DNA of 64,000 nucleotides from Campylobacter sp. 2014D-0216 (lineage in GTDB: Bacteria > Campylobacterota > Campylobacteria > Campylobacterales > Campylobacteraceae), in assembly GCF_014931215.1 (NCBI RefSeq), contig NZ_CP063089.1, positions 1,240,001-1,304,000 on the forward strand, given 5' to 3'. Position 1 is the stretch's first letter, and each line of letters opens with the position of its first letter. This document shows, in pieces, positions 28,660-37,790 of this stretch. Below the pieces are notes generated by a model that saw nothing but the letters and a program-made list of their open reading frames with translations, was not told where the DNA came from and searched no databases. Position numbers and translations under genes: made by a program.

Positions 28660-29997
28660 ATGAATGAATTTTTAGAAGCACAAGAACTTATAAACACTTC
28701 TAAAGATCAAAGCACCTATGAAATCAATGAAGCACTAAAAACTATCAAAAGATATGATGAAGAACTTTATCTTCAAACCCTCAAATCTTTTGATACACTC
28801 ACTTTAGCAAATGTAGCAACCATCACACCTGATCACATCTTAGAGGATATTTTAGAATATTTAAGCATTATTAAAATAGCTAAAGCAGTTGAAGAACTTG
28901 AAAGTGATGATGCAACTGACTTGATCAAACGCTTTGAAGAACTTAATCTTGAAAAAACTCTTGCTATCTTAAACCGCTTAAGTTCTGAAGATAAGGAAGA
29001 AATTCTACGTCTTAAGAATTATGATGAAAATACTGCGGGCGCTTACATGCAAACAGAAATTTTTACCGCTTCTATTGATGAGAGTATAGAAAAAGCGATA
29101 AAAAGATATAGAATTTTAAAACATACAGGTCAAGTAGATCAAATTTTTCAAGTTTACATCATCGATGGCCACGGAAAACTTTGCAATGCGATCAACCTAA
29201 GCGATCTTTTACTTTGGGATTTTAAACTTAGTTTTGCCGATATCATTAAGAACAATAGCGAAAAGTATAAAAGCTACAGTATTAAAGATCACGAAGATAT
29301 ACAAAAAGCTATTGATTTAGTAGAAGATTATGACTTAAGTGTTTTAGCGGTTGTAAATGATGATGGAGTACTTTTAGGTAGAATTACCTATGATGATATC
29401 CATGATTTGATCCAAGAAAATGCAACAGAGCAAATTTATAACTTAGCCGGAGTTGATGAGGATGCTGAAGAAGAAAGCGCCTTTAAAGCAGCCAAGGCAA
29501 GAGCATTTTGGTTGATGATTAATCTTACCACTTCTTTAATATCTGCCAATATCATTAGTCTTTTTTCGGGAGAGATCGAGCAACTTGTAGCCTTGGCGGT
29601 GCTAATGCCAATCGTAGCTTCCATGGGAGGCAATACCGGCTCACAAGCTTTAGCTGTAACCGTTAGAAAGCTTTCACTTAATGAAGTCGAATTTAAAGAT
29701 GCAAAAAAGGTTATCTTAAGAGAAAGTGGAATTTCTTTGCTAAATGGTTTGGTATTTGCAAGTATTATGAGTATCATAGCTTTTATATGGTTTAAAACCG
29801 CTCTTTTGGGGCTTGTGATAGCCCTATCAATGCTAATTAACCTAGCCTTGGCAGGTTTTGTAGGGTCCTTTGTGCCATTGACATTGAAAAAATTTAAAAT
29901 TGATCCTGCAGTAGGTTCAAGTGTAGTGATCACAGCTATCACAGATGGATTAGGATTTTTTAGCTTTTTACTTTTAGCTAAAATGATACTACTATAA
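28660..29997 (+). CDS. mgtE: magnesium transporter MgtE
   Basis: 445 residues in the usual order. An N-terminal superhelical domain is followed by two CBS domains (about 130-255), a plug helix and five transmembrane helices. The pore-lining signature PIVASMGGNTGSQALAV is present. MgtE is a Mg2+-gated Mg2+ channel, closed by Mg2+ binding to the N/CBS domains. It follows the M23 peptidase almost without gap and precedes tpx by 13 bases, so the three may share a transcript. Confidence 0.95.
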   Translation: MNEFLEAQELINTSKDQSTYEINEALKTIKRYDEELYLQTLKSFDTLTLANVATITPDHILEDILEYLSIIKIAKAVEELESDDATDLIKRFEELNLEKTLAILNRLSSEDKEEILRLKNYDENTAGAYMQTEIFTASIDESIEKAIKRYRILKHTGQVDQIFQVYIIDGHGKLCNAINLSDLLLWDFKLSFADIIKNNSEKYKSYSIKDHEDIQKAIDLVEDYDLSVLAVVNDDGVLLGRITYDDIHDLIQENATEQIYNLAGVDEDAEEESAFKAAKARAFWLMINLTTSLISANIISLFSGEIEQLVALAVLMPIVASMGGNTGSQALAVTVRKLSLNEVEFKDAKKVILRESGISLLNGLVFASIMSIIAFIWFKTALLGLVIALSMLINLALAGFVGSFVPLTLKKFKIDPAVGSSVVITAITDGLGFFSFLLLAKMILL

Positions 29998-30010
29998 AAA
30001 AAGGAGGAGC

Positions 30011-30529
30011 ATGCCATACATTAGCTACAAAGGACAAGAAATCAAACTCATAGGAGATGATTTAGAAGTTGGCGATCGCGCTCCAAGGCTTACATTAAGA
30101 ACTAAAAATCTCGCTCCTGTAGAAATAGCACCCCCTGGAAAAACTCAAATTTTACTAAGTTTTCCTAGTTTGGATACTCAAGTATGTTCAAGACAAGCCA
30201 AAGAAACCAACAAAAGACTAGCTTCTATGAAAAATGTTGAAGTGATTATTATTAGCATGGACTTACCCTTTGCTATGGATCGTTTTTGTGCAACTGAAGG
30301 GATTGATGGCATTATCGTTGCAAGTGATTTTGCCTTTAAAGATTTTGGTAAAAACTATGGGGTGTTAATAGACAATAGTATATTTGCAGGTCTTCTAGCA
30401 AGATCTGCTTTTGTGATTAAAGATGGCGAGGTTGTTTATAAACAACTAGTTGAAGAATTGATGGGAAAAATTGACTTTAATGACTTGGAGCTTTTTATGC
30501 ATAAAAGTTATGGTTACTCTTTGAATTAA
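30011..30529 (+). CDS. tpx: thiol peroxidase
   Basis: 172-residue atypical 2-Cys peroxiredoxin that reduces hydrogen and alkyl peroxides with thioredoxin. The peroxidatic cysteine is in SLDTQVCSRQA and the resolving cysteine in DRFCATEGI. The strong ribosome-binding site AAGGAGG sits just before the ATG. It is convergent with dnaB and overlaps it by four bases. Confidence 0.94.
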   Translation: MPYISYKGQEIKLIGDDLEVGDRAPRLTLRTKNLAPVEIAPPGKTQILLSFPSLDTQVCSRQAKETNKRLASMKNVEVIIISMDLPFAMDRFCATEGIDGIIVASDFAFKDFGKNYGVLIDNSIFAGLLARSAFVIKDGEVVYKQLVEELMGKIDFNDLELFMHKSYGYSLN

Positions 30530-30538
30530 CCTTCAAAG
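30519..30538. terminator. possible weak bidirectional terminator between tpx and dnaB
   Basis: Inverted repeat CTTTGAA - TTAACC - TTCAAAG covering both stop codons of the convergent genes. There is no strong T run, so termination is uncertain. Confidence 0.35.
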
Positions 30539-31911
30539 TTTGTAACCACAAAATCTTCTTTTGGTGCTTCAATAAAACACGACTTTTCTTTTAAGAAAAG
30601 CAAATCCACATGTCCTACTGGTCCATTTCTATTTTTTCCTATAATAAGCTCAGCCTTTTCTTGCACAGGATTTGGCATAAATTTCCTCTCATAGGTCTTG
30701 CCTTCATTTTTGGCTTTATTTTCTCTTTCTTTTTCTTCTTGTTCTCTATAAACCTCATCTCTATAAACAAACAAAATCGTATCCGCATCTTGCTCGATAG
30801 CACCACTTTCTCTTAAATCACTAAGCATAGGACGCTTGTTAGCCCTACTTTCCAATGAACGATTTAATTGCGAAAGCGCAACCACTGGCATATTTAGTTC
30901 TCTTGCTAAAAGCTTCAAACCTCTTGAAATTTCACTCACTTGTAAATGCCTATCATTAAAAGCTGAATTACTCATCATAAGACCGATATAATCAACTACG
31001 CAAAGTTCAATGCTTTCATCTTGAGCTTTAATCTTGCGTAAAATCGAACGGATATCTGCTATGCTAGCATAGCCACTATCGTAAATATAAAGATTTTTTT
31101 GCGCATATTCATTGCACGCATCTCCTAATCTACTCCATTCATCATCATTTAAATCTGCAATGAGAATTTTTTGCAAAGGAATGGAAGTTTTTGCACTGAT
31201 TAATCTTTGCATGATTTGCGTAGCAGGCATTTCTAGCGAAAACATTACAACGCCTTTATTTTGCCTAAGCGTTTTTTCTATAAAATTAAGACAAATAGTT
31301 GTCTTACCCATACCCGGGCGCGCTGCGATGATGACAAGATCACCAGGCTTAAAACCTTTAGTCATTTTATTCAGTTCACTAAAACCCGTATCAAGTCCTA
31401 AAATATCTTTATTTTCAGCTTCTTTTTGTTTTTTAAATTCTTCCATCAACTCTGACATAACAACAGTCATATCTTTGATACTATTGCTATTTACACGATT
31501 GGTAAGATTAAAAATTTCTTTGCCTATTTCATCTGAAATTTGAGAAATACTTTTATCTTCATTTACCCTTGAAGGTATAGTGTAGGCAAAATTTAAAAGC
31601 TGACGTCTAATGGATTTTTCTCTAAGCTCATAAGCATATTTACTTACATCTGCGATAGAAGTCGTGGCTAAAACTTCACTTAAAATTTGCTCATCAACTT
31701 TTTTATGTTTTCTAATAAAACTTGCGCTTATAGGCTCACCCGCATTCACACAAGCTAAAATCGCTTTATAAATATCCTGATGAGCTTTAAGCGAGAAATC
31801 ATTGATTTCAATATCTGAAGAAATACTAAAAAAAGAATCTTCGCTATAAATACAAGAGCTTAAAATCGCTCTTTCAAGATCCAAATCAAAATGCTCATTA
31901 TTTTGACTCAT
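30526..31911 (-). CDS. dnaB: replicative DNA helicase
   Basis: 461 residues. The N-terminal DnaB helical domain (about 1-105) is followed by a linker and a RecA-like helicase domain with Walker A ARPGMGKTT, Walker B LCVVDYIGLM, and the arginine-finger region GRNGPVG-like KNRNGPVG. It is the hexameric fork helicase. The whole length is intact and no intein is present. It sits 12 bases downstream of cysM in a minus-strand run. Confidence 0.96.
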   Translation of the reverse strand: MSQNNEHFDLDLERAILSSCIYSEDSFFSISSDIEINDFSLKAHQDIYKAILACVNAGEPISASFIRKHKKVDEQILSEVLATTSIADVSKYAYELREKSIRRQLLNFAYTIPSRVNEDKSISQISDEIGKEIFNLTNRVNSNSIKDMTVVMSELMEEFKKQKEAENKDILGLDTGFSELNKMTKGFKPGDLVIIAARPGMGKTTICLNFIEKTLRQNKGVVMFSLEMPATQIMQRLISAKTSIPLQKILIADLNDDEWSRLGDACNEYAQKNLYIYDSGYASIADIRSILRKIKAQDESIELCVVDYIGLMMSNSAFNDRHLQVSEISRGLKLLARELNMPVVALSQLNRSLESRANKRPMLSDLRESGAIEQDADTILFVYRDEVYREQEEKERENKAKNEGKTYERKFMPNPVQEKAELIIGKNRNGPVGHVDLLFLKEKSCFIEAPKEDFVVTNFEG

Positions 31912-31923
31912 ACATACTCCAAA

Positions 31924-32826
31924 TTATAAATTTGCAAATAAATCAGTTGATAAATATCGCTCAGCTGTATCATTTAGCATAGTCAAGACTTTTTTATCAG
32001 AGTTTTCTAGGGCAATTTTTCTAGCCATAAAAACATTTGCTCCGCTTGAAATTCCTGCCATGATGCCATTTTTACCTAACTCTAAAGCTGTATTTATAGC
32101 ATCTTCATTGCTTACACAAACTATCTCATCTATGATTTTTTGATTTAAAATTTTAGGGATAAAATTTGCACCTATACCTTGAATTTTATGACTTGCAGCT
32201 TTGTTTTGACTCAAAAGTGGAGAAGCAGCTGGCTCCAAAGCGATGATTTTGATATTAGAATTGTGTTCTTTTAAAATTTCTCCTACACCGCTGATAGTCC
32301 CACCTGTACCAAAACCTGCCACGAAAATATCAAGATCAGGTAGAACTTTTAAAATTTCCAAAGCCGTGTTTTTTCTGTGTGCATTTTTGTTATTAATATT
32401 TTCAAATTGACTTATCATAAATGAATTTGGAATTTCACCCAAAAGCTCATTAGCCCTATCAAGTGCCCCTTGCATACCTTTGCTTGCTTGGGTAAGCTCT
32501 AATTTTGCGCCAAAAAAACTCATCATTTTTCTACGCTCTATACTCATAGACTCAGGCATTGCAATGACTAATTTTAACTTCAAACTCGCACAAATCATCG
32601 CTAAAGCTATACCAGTGTTTCCACTTGTGGCTTCTACAATCGTTGTTTCTTGATTGATTTTACCTTCTTCTAAAGCTTGCTTTATCATCTCTAAAGCCGC
32701 TCTATCTTTTATAGAATGACTTGGGTTAAAATACTCACATTTACCATAAAGATTAGGTGCAAATTCTTTTAAAGAGATAATCGGGGTATTGCCTACGCAG
32801 TCTAAGATACTATGATAGATTGACAT
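31924..32826 (-). CDS. cysM: cysteine synthase B (O-acetylserine sulfhydrylase)
   Basis: 300-residue PLP enzyme. The PLP lysine lies in NPSHSIKDRAA and the substrate-binding loop is EATSGNTGIAL. The phosphate-binding GFGTGGTISG is also seen. It makes cysteine from O-acetylserine and sulfide or thiosulfate. The symbol follows the usual Campylobacter name; family assignment between CysK and CysM is less certain than the reaction. AAAGGA precedes the ATG. dnaB follows. Confidence 0.92.
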   Translation of the reverse strand: MSIYHSILDCVGNTPIISLKEFAPNLYGKCEYFNPSHSIKDRAALEMIKQALEEGKINQETTIVEATSGNTGIALAMICASLKLKLVIAMPESMSIERRKMMSFFGAKLELTQASKGMQGALDRANELLGEIPNSFMISQFENINNKNAHRKNTALEILKVLPDLDIFVAGFGTGGTISGVGEILKEHNSNIKIIALEPAASPLLSQNKAASHKIQGIGANFIPKILNQKIIDEIVCVSNEDAINTALELGKNGIMAGISSGANVFMARKIALENSDKKVLTMLNDTAERYLSTDLFANL

Positions 32827-32885
32827 TTTTTTCCTTTAATATTTTTAAAAACAATATCAAAAGAAAATTAATACATAATCTATGA

Positions 32886-32917
32886 AGAAAAACGCAAAAG
32901 TTAAAAAACTTTTGCGT
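32886..32917 (-). terminator. hupB terminator
   Basis: Perfect hairpin ACGCAAAAGTT/AACTTTTGCGT with a four-base loop, followed on the minus strand by TTTTTC. It lies just downstream of the HU stop codon. Confidence 0.85.
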
Positions 32918-32922
32918 AAGAA

Positions 32923-33225
32923 TTATTTTTTAGCTTTTTTAGCAGTTTTAGCAGCGGCAACTGCATCTTTAAGGTTTTTACCTACTTTAAATTTAGCAAC
33001 TTTTGTCGCAGGTACTTTAATAGTAGCGCCAGTGCTTGGAACTCTAGCTTCTCTAGCTGCTCTTTCAGCTACAGAAAATGTACCAAAACCGATAAAGCTA
33101 ATGCTATCACCTTTAGCTAAAACATCAGTAATAGTAGCGATTACTGCATCAGTAGCCGCAGTTGCATCTTTTTTAGTTAGCCCAGCAGTTTGAGCAACTT
33201 GAGAAATAAAATCTGCTTTAGTCAT
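32923..33225 (-). CDS. hupB: HU-family DNA-binding protein
   Basis: 100 residues. The HU/IHF fold is clear: start MTKADFISQVA, core FIGFGTFSVAERAAREARVP (DNA-binding arm), and a lysine-rich tail AAAKTAKKAKK. It compacts the nucleoid. It has its own promoter, an AAGGAG site and a strong terminator, so it is monocistronic. The open frame on the opposite strand is only a shadow of this Ala/Lys-rich gene. Confidence 0.96.
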   Translation of the reverse strand: MTKADFISQVAQTAGLTKKDATAATDAVIATITDVLAKGDSISFIGFGTFSVAERAAREARVPSTGATIKVPATKVAKFKVGKNLKDAVAAAKTAKKAKK

Positions 33226-33255
33226 AAAAAGCTCCTTGATTAAAAATGTTTCTTA

Positions 33256-33284
33256 AGTTTAACACATTTATCAAGCTTTTGCAA
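33256..33284 (-). promoter_or_regulatory. hupB promoter
   Basis: On the minus strand TTGCAA, 17 bases, then TAAACT, about 30 bases before the hupB ATG. A recognisable -35 box is unusual for this genus and fits a highly expressed gene. Confidence 0.5.
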
Positions 33285-33316
33285 GAGTTTAAGCCCAAAT
33301 CATAGGGAAAAATGCG

Positions 33317-34231
33317 CTAAAAAAATGCTTTTGCTAAATTTATTACCACCTCAGGTTTTAAGTCTTTCATGCATTTGTGATGTTTTAAAGGACAAACTTT
33401 TTGCATACAAGGCATACAAGCTAGATCAAGATGAGCTATTTTAGCGTTTTCTTGCCAAGGCGAGGTTTGGCTAAATTTAGTTGAGCCAAAAACAGCCACC
33501 GTTTTCACCCCATAAACTGCGCCTATATGCATAGGACCACTATCATTTGTGATGAGCAAATCAAGCATAGAAATGTTTTTACATAAAGTATAAATGCTAG
33601 TTTTGCCACAAAGATTTTTTGCCTTTATACCTGCTTTTGAAAGCAAATGTTCAATTTCATTGCAAATTTCTCTCTCACTTTCTACTCCAAAGATTAAAAT
33701 TTGATGTGTGGGGCTAAATTCTTTTGCCACCCTTGCAAAATAGCTTGCCTCCCATCTTTTAGCACTTCCAAAATGTGCACCTGCATTTATACCTAAAATT
33801 TTTTGAGTTGACTTTGCTTTGATAGGAAGTTTTAAAACACTTGAAGTGGCTTTAAAATTTAAAGCTTTTTCTATGAAATTTAAGTACTTTAAAACTTGGT
33901 GTTCTTCTTTTAGGATATTTTTATCAAAATAAAATCTTTTTTTTGCTTTGATTAGATTTAAAATAATCTTGCTTGAAAATGCTGAGCGAAATGAAAAAGC
34001 TAGATCAAATTTACCAAGGTTTTTTCTAGCTTTTAAAATTTGTCTATATCTTTGCTTTTTATTTTCTACTAAAATTTGAGCATTTTCAAAACGCTTAAAA
34101 AGCTCTGTGCTGACAAAAGAACCATAAAAAGTAAATTTAGCTTGAGGATACTTTTCCTTGATAGCATAAATAGCTGCACTAGCCATTACCGCATCACCAA
34201 GCCAAGTAGGAAGGTTGATAAAAATATTCAT
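33317..34231 (-). CDS. waaF: ADP-heptose:LPS heptosyltransferase II
   Basis: 304-residue GT9 enzyme that adds the second heptose to the LOS inner core. It starts MNIFINLPTWLGDAVMASAA with AAGGA upstream; an in-frame extension of 20 codons has no support. The conserved C-terminal region TNDSGPMHIGAVYGVKTVAVFG is present. It marks one border of the LOS locus; the other is waaC at 60.4 kb. It is divergent from the first outer-core glycosyltransferase. Confidence 0.94.
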   Translation of the reverse strand: MNIFINLPTWLGDAVMASAAIYAIKEKYPQAKFTFYGSFVSTELFKRFENAQILVENKKQRYRQILKARKNLGKFDLAFSFRSAFSSKIILNLIKAKKRFYFDKNILKEEHQVLKYLNFIEKALNFKATSSVLKLPIKAKSTQKILGINAGAHFGSAKRWEASYFARVAKEFSPTHQILIFGVESEREICNEIEHLLSKAGIKAKNLCGKTSIYTLCKNISMLDLLITNDSGPMHIGAVYGVKTVAVFGSTKFSQTSPWQENAKIAHLDLACMPCMQKVCPLKHHKCMKDLKPEVVINLAKAFF

Positions 34232-34252
34232 GATTTTCCTTAAAATAAAAGC

Positions 34253-34261
34253 TATAATTAT
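34253..34261. promoter_or_regulatory. overlapping divergent -10 elements (waaF / GT2 gene)
   Basis: TATAATTATA reads as TATAAT on both strands in the 51-base gap between waaF and the GT2 gene at 34283, so both genes could be driven from the same spot. Confidence 0.5.
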
Positions 34262-34282
34262 ATCAAAAAATAAAGAGCTAAA

Positions 34283-35089
34283 ATGAGTCAAATTTCTATC
34301 ATACTACCAACTTATAATGTAGAAAAATATATAGCTAGAGCATTAGAAAGTTGTATCAACCAAACTTTTAAAGATATAGAAATCATTGTGGTAGATGACC
34401 TTGGTAATGATAGAAGTATAGATATAGCTAAAGAATATGCTAGTAAAGATGATAGGATAAAAATTATACATAATGAAGAGAATTTAGGAACTTTTGCTAG
34501 TAGAAATATAGGTGTGTTAAATTCAAGCTCACCCTATATAATGTTTTTAGATCCTGATGATTATCTAGAGCTTAATGCTTGTGAGCTTGGGTTTGAAAAA
34601 ATACAAAATGTCGGTATGGTAGTGTTTGATGCATATGTACATAGGGTGAAATTTAAAAAATTTTATAGATTTAAGCAAGATGAGTTTTTTAATAAAGATG
34701 ATTTTTTAAATTTCTTACTCAATCAAAAGCATTTTTGCTGGAGTGTTTGGGCAAAAGTATATAGAAAAGATTTGATTTTAAAAAGTTTTGAATATGTTGA
34801 TTCTAAAAAAAGACTTTGTTATGGAGAAGATGTGCTTTTTAACTATATCAATTTTATGCTAAGTGAGAGTTTTTTTGTATCAAAAGAATGTATATACCGC
34901 TATGAATTTAATGAAAATGGTAGATATGAAAACAAAAATAAAGCAATTTTATGGCAAAATTATACACATAAAGTAAAAACCACCGAGGTTATAAAAAAGC
35001 TATCGAGCATCTTTTCTTATCAAAAATTTAACGAAAAACTACTCGATAGCTTAGAAATAGAAAATAAAAATTTAAAAAACAGAATGTAA
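34283..35089 (+). CDS. GT2 glycosyltransferase with CgtB/WlaN-like N-terminal module
   Basis: 268 residues. The N-terminal GT-A module starts [16 protein letters not shown] and has the DxD-like [10 protein letters not shown] (about 92-101). The first 75 or so residues are nearly identical to the protein at 50465, but the remainder differs, so donor and acceptor parts appear to have been recombined. It probably adds a hexose to LOS outer core; the acceptor is unknown. Its 3' end resembles an orphan fragment at 45101-45265 on the far side of the legionaminic-acid genes. It is convergent with the Maf gene (four-base gap). Confidence 0.82.
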   Translation: MSQISIILPTYNVEKYIARALESCINQTFKDIEIIVVDDLGNDRSIDIAKEYASKDDRIKIIHNEENLGTFASRNIGVLNSSSPYIMFLDPDDYLELNACELGFEKIQNVGMVVFDAYVHRVKFKKFYRFKQDEFFNKDDFLNFLLNQKHFCWSVWAKVYRKDLILKSFEYVDSKKRLCYGEDVLFNYINFMLSESFFVSKECIYRYEFNENGRYENKNKAILWQNYTHKVKTTEVIKKLSSIFSYQKFNEKLLDSLEIENKNLKNRM

Positions 35090-35093
35090 AACA

Positions 35094-37029
35094 TTAAAAG
35101 CTGGCATTTTTTAAAGCTCTTTTTTCAATTTTTTCTACCAAATTTGCAAATCCTCTTTTTTTAAGCTCATCTTTAGTTGAAACTATACTTCTTCCTAAAA
35201 CTTCTTTTTGAGCATCTATATGTGCTATGATTAAACGCATCCAATCTAAATGCTCTTTTATCCAAAGCATTGATTTATTATAACTATCTTCTTTTGTTTT
35301 TGGATTTAATACATAAATTCTTGCCAAATTTAATTCAAATTGTTTAATTAAGGGTCCATTCAATAATCCAAAGGAATACACCTTCATTTTAATTTCATCA
35401 ATTTGCTTTAATATTAGTCCAAAAAAATCTATAGATTCTTGTGTATCTAAGCTATGAATGCGCAATAATTTTTCATTAATAGATACATTTTTTTGATATA
35501 ATTCTTTTTTCATTTTTTCATATCTTTCGGTACTAATTGTAATTTTATAATACACCTTTAACAATAATTCATTTTGTTTTTGCATATTCAAACTTAAGAG
35601 TTTAACAAACGGTTTATTTAGATCTTTACTTAGTAGCTTTTCACACACCCGCTCAAAAGGCTCCTCGATCGCTCCATTTATCCTAGCCCCACCCTCGGTG
35701 CAGTTATAAGTTTTTATATTCATACTATTAAAAATAGCGATATCATTTTCTAGTATTTTTTTGAAAAATACCCATATAGAAGAAGTTTCAACATATTGCA
35801 CTCCACCATAAGCTCGAATTTTTATTTTTTCCTTATATAAACCCTCCTCATCCATATCATGCTCTCCATATATATGTCCAATAGCGTGAGAAACCTTATC
35901 TTTTCCATAAGCCAAATCCTGTCCAATAAATATTATATTGCTATGATTTAAATGAACCGCCAAATAACAAGCCATATGAGCAACACTCCAACCCATATTA
36001 AAATATCCAAAATCATTTAAAGAGCAATATTTAAAAAAATATTCCGGTGTTGAAATCATCATATATTTTCTTTTATTTTTCTCTAAATACCCAATCGTAT
36101 TAGGATGTACTACGGATTTTACGATAAATAAAATATCTTTATCAAAACTACCAAAGTCATTATTAAAAAATTCACTTGCAAAATCAGTTCTTTCAAGCGA
36201 AAAAACATAATCAGGTTTTATGTTTGCCTTTGCAAGTATAGGGTAAGCACTATCCGCACAAAATACACTTGCTTTATCTTGGTATTTTTTTAAAGTTGAT
36301 AGTTGTTTTGTTAAACTAGGTCCAGTTGAAACTATTATAGCAGTATCACTCAAATTTTTTCTTTTAGCTAATAATTCTTTATAGCTTGGATTGCATACCA
36401 TTTTTGGTATATTATAAATAAAATGCCTTATACCTTTTAAAGTATCCAATGGATCATCTCCATTAGAAATAATATTCTCTTTAATAGTCTCTTGAATCAA
36501 GGAATTTAATTTTAAAATATCTTTTTGATATTTTCTATCATAATAATCACAATGTATTTCCAAAAAATAAACCCTTGAGAAGTTAAATATCAAATTATTT
36601 GAAAATATTTTTTTTATATCGTTAATGTTTATCGTATTTGGATTTATCAGCAGCAATCTACCTTCTTTTAATTCCCTAGAAAAATCCATCATACCAAATA
36701 CAGTATAAACTACACTTATATCAGGTTCAAACACTACTACAATTTTATGATTTGGATTTTGCAAAAGAGCTTTGTATAAAATTCCATTTCCAAAACCATA
36801 AAAGAATAATACAGGATACAAAAGATATTTATCATTGTATAAATTTAATGTTGTGTTTAACTCCTCTAGTGGTTTATCATAGAGCCTATTCCCCCCCCCC
36901 ATCAATAATATTTATATCTAGATTATCACTACCCTGTGTTACTTGATAAATTTGATTTTGTCTTTTCAACTCTTCTTTTAAACAATTATCAAACAATGCG
37001 TTGATATTATTTTCTAAAATATTCATCAT
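35094..37029 (-). CDS. Maf-family (DUF115) protein, phase-variable, out of frame as sequenced
   Basis: The body (about 600 residues) carries the Maf_flag10/DUF115 signature: YGFGNGILYKALLQN, then IIVSTGPSLTKQL, FCADSAYPILAKA and GQDLAYGKDKVSHA. Maf proteins are linked to transfer of pseudaminic or legionaminic acid to flagellin. The natural start is the ATG at 37029, overlapping the ptmA stop as ATGA. About 43 codons later comes a run of ten G. With G10 the frame meets TAG at once; nine G (or twelve) would join the start to the long frame. I therefore call it OFF in this sequence. It is the last gene of the legionaminic-acid cluster. Confidence 0.85.
36891..36900 (-). repeat. poly-G contingency tract (G10) in the Maf gene
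   Basis: Ten C on the plus strand, i.e. ten G in the coding strand. This is the only long G/C run in the window. Tracts of this kind slip during replication in Campylobacter and switch genes on and off. Confidence 0.9.
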
Positions 37030-37790
37030 AACCCCCATCCATCATCCACTACTATCGTTTGACCAGTTATAAAACGAGAGTAATCTGACATTAAAAACAA
37101 CAAAGTTCCGCACACATCATTAGCATCTAGCATTCCTTTAGAAGCGCAACACTTTCTATAAGCCTCCAAAAAAACTTGCGGTTGATTGTCTCTTATGCCA
37201 CCAAAAGCTATAGAATTTACTCTGATGTTGGTATTAAAAAGTTCTTTTGCAAGCCATACGCTAAGATGATTAATTCCTGCTTTAATCACGCTATATTCCA
37301 ATGAACTTTGCATGGAAGTACCCTCATAGTTTTCAAATTTAGGCGCATATACACCCATAATAGAGCTAAGATTGATGATATTTCCAAAGCCTTGTTTTTT
37401 AAAAAACTTAACCATGATATTTGCTACAAAAATAAAACTAGCTAGGTGCAAATTTAAACTTTCGCAAATTTGCTCATAGCTTGCTTGATAATATTCAACC
37501 TTACCCCAATCTTTGCTTACTGGGTAAGCACAATTAACAAAAACATCAATTTTGCCAAATTTCTTTACTCCTTCTTGTAAACACTTACTTATTGTTTGCT
37601 CACTGCTAATATTAACTTCACAGTCTAAAACAGCTTCATTGTCACCCAAATTCTTTTTTAATTTTTCCAACCTAATCTTATCGATATCGCCTATAATGAT
37701 TTTGGCATTATGCTCCAAACACGCTTTACTTAATGCACTACCTATCCTGCCACATGCACCTACTATAAAAACTACTTTTCCATCAAGCAT
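37026..37790 (-). CDS. ptmA: short-chain dehydrogenase PtmA, legionaminic-acid pathway
   Basis: 254-residue SDR oxidoreductase. The cofactor motif VGACGRIGSALSKAC lies near the start, and a Ser...Tyr-x3-Lys catalytic set appears in NLSSIMG and EYSVIKAG. In C. jejuni the homologue belongs to the CMP-legionaminic acid pathway, with a proposed role in making the GDP-GlcN precursor together with PtmF and PtmE. The start is the ATG at 37790, overlapping the ptmB stop (ATGA). The Maf gene follows with the same type of overlap. Confidence 0.85.
   Translation of the reverse strand: MLDGKVVFIVGACGRIGSALSKACLEHNAKIIIGDIDKIRLEKLKKNLGDNEAVLDCEVNISSEQTISKCLQEGVKKFGKIDVFVNCAYPVSKDWGKVEYYQASYEQICESLNLHLASFIFVANIMVKFFKKQGFGNIINLSSIMGVYAPKFENYEGTSMQSSLEYSVIKAGINHLSVWLAKELFNTNIRVNSIAFGGIRDNQPQVFLEAYRKCCASKGMLDANDVCGTLLFLMSDYSRFITGQTIVVDDGWGL

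Noticed and set aside
29436-30017. 193-codon minus-strand open frame antisense to the mgtE membrane domain
   Set aside because: No ribosome site or family pattern; mgtE is complete on the other strand.
32882-33193. Long plus-strand open frame antisense to hupB with a basic start and a hydrophobic-looking body
   Set aside because: It is the mirror of the Ala/Lys-rich HU gene; HU has promoter, ribosome site, terminator and full family match.
34999-35050. Nine-base inverted repeat GCTATCGAG/CTCGATAGC inside the GT2 gene
   Set aside because: The 34-base spacing and coding position make a chance match as likely as a structure; no functional context.
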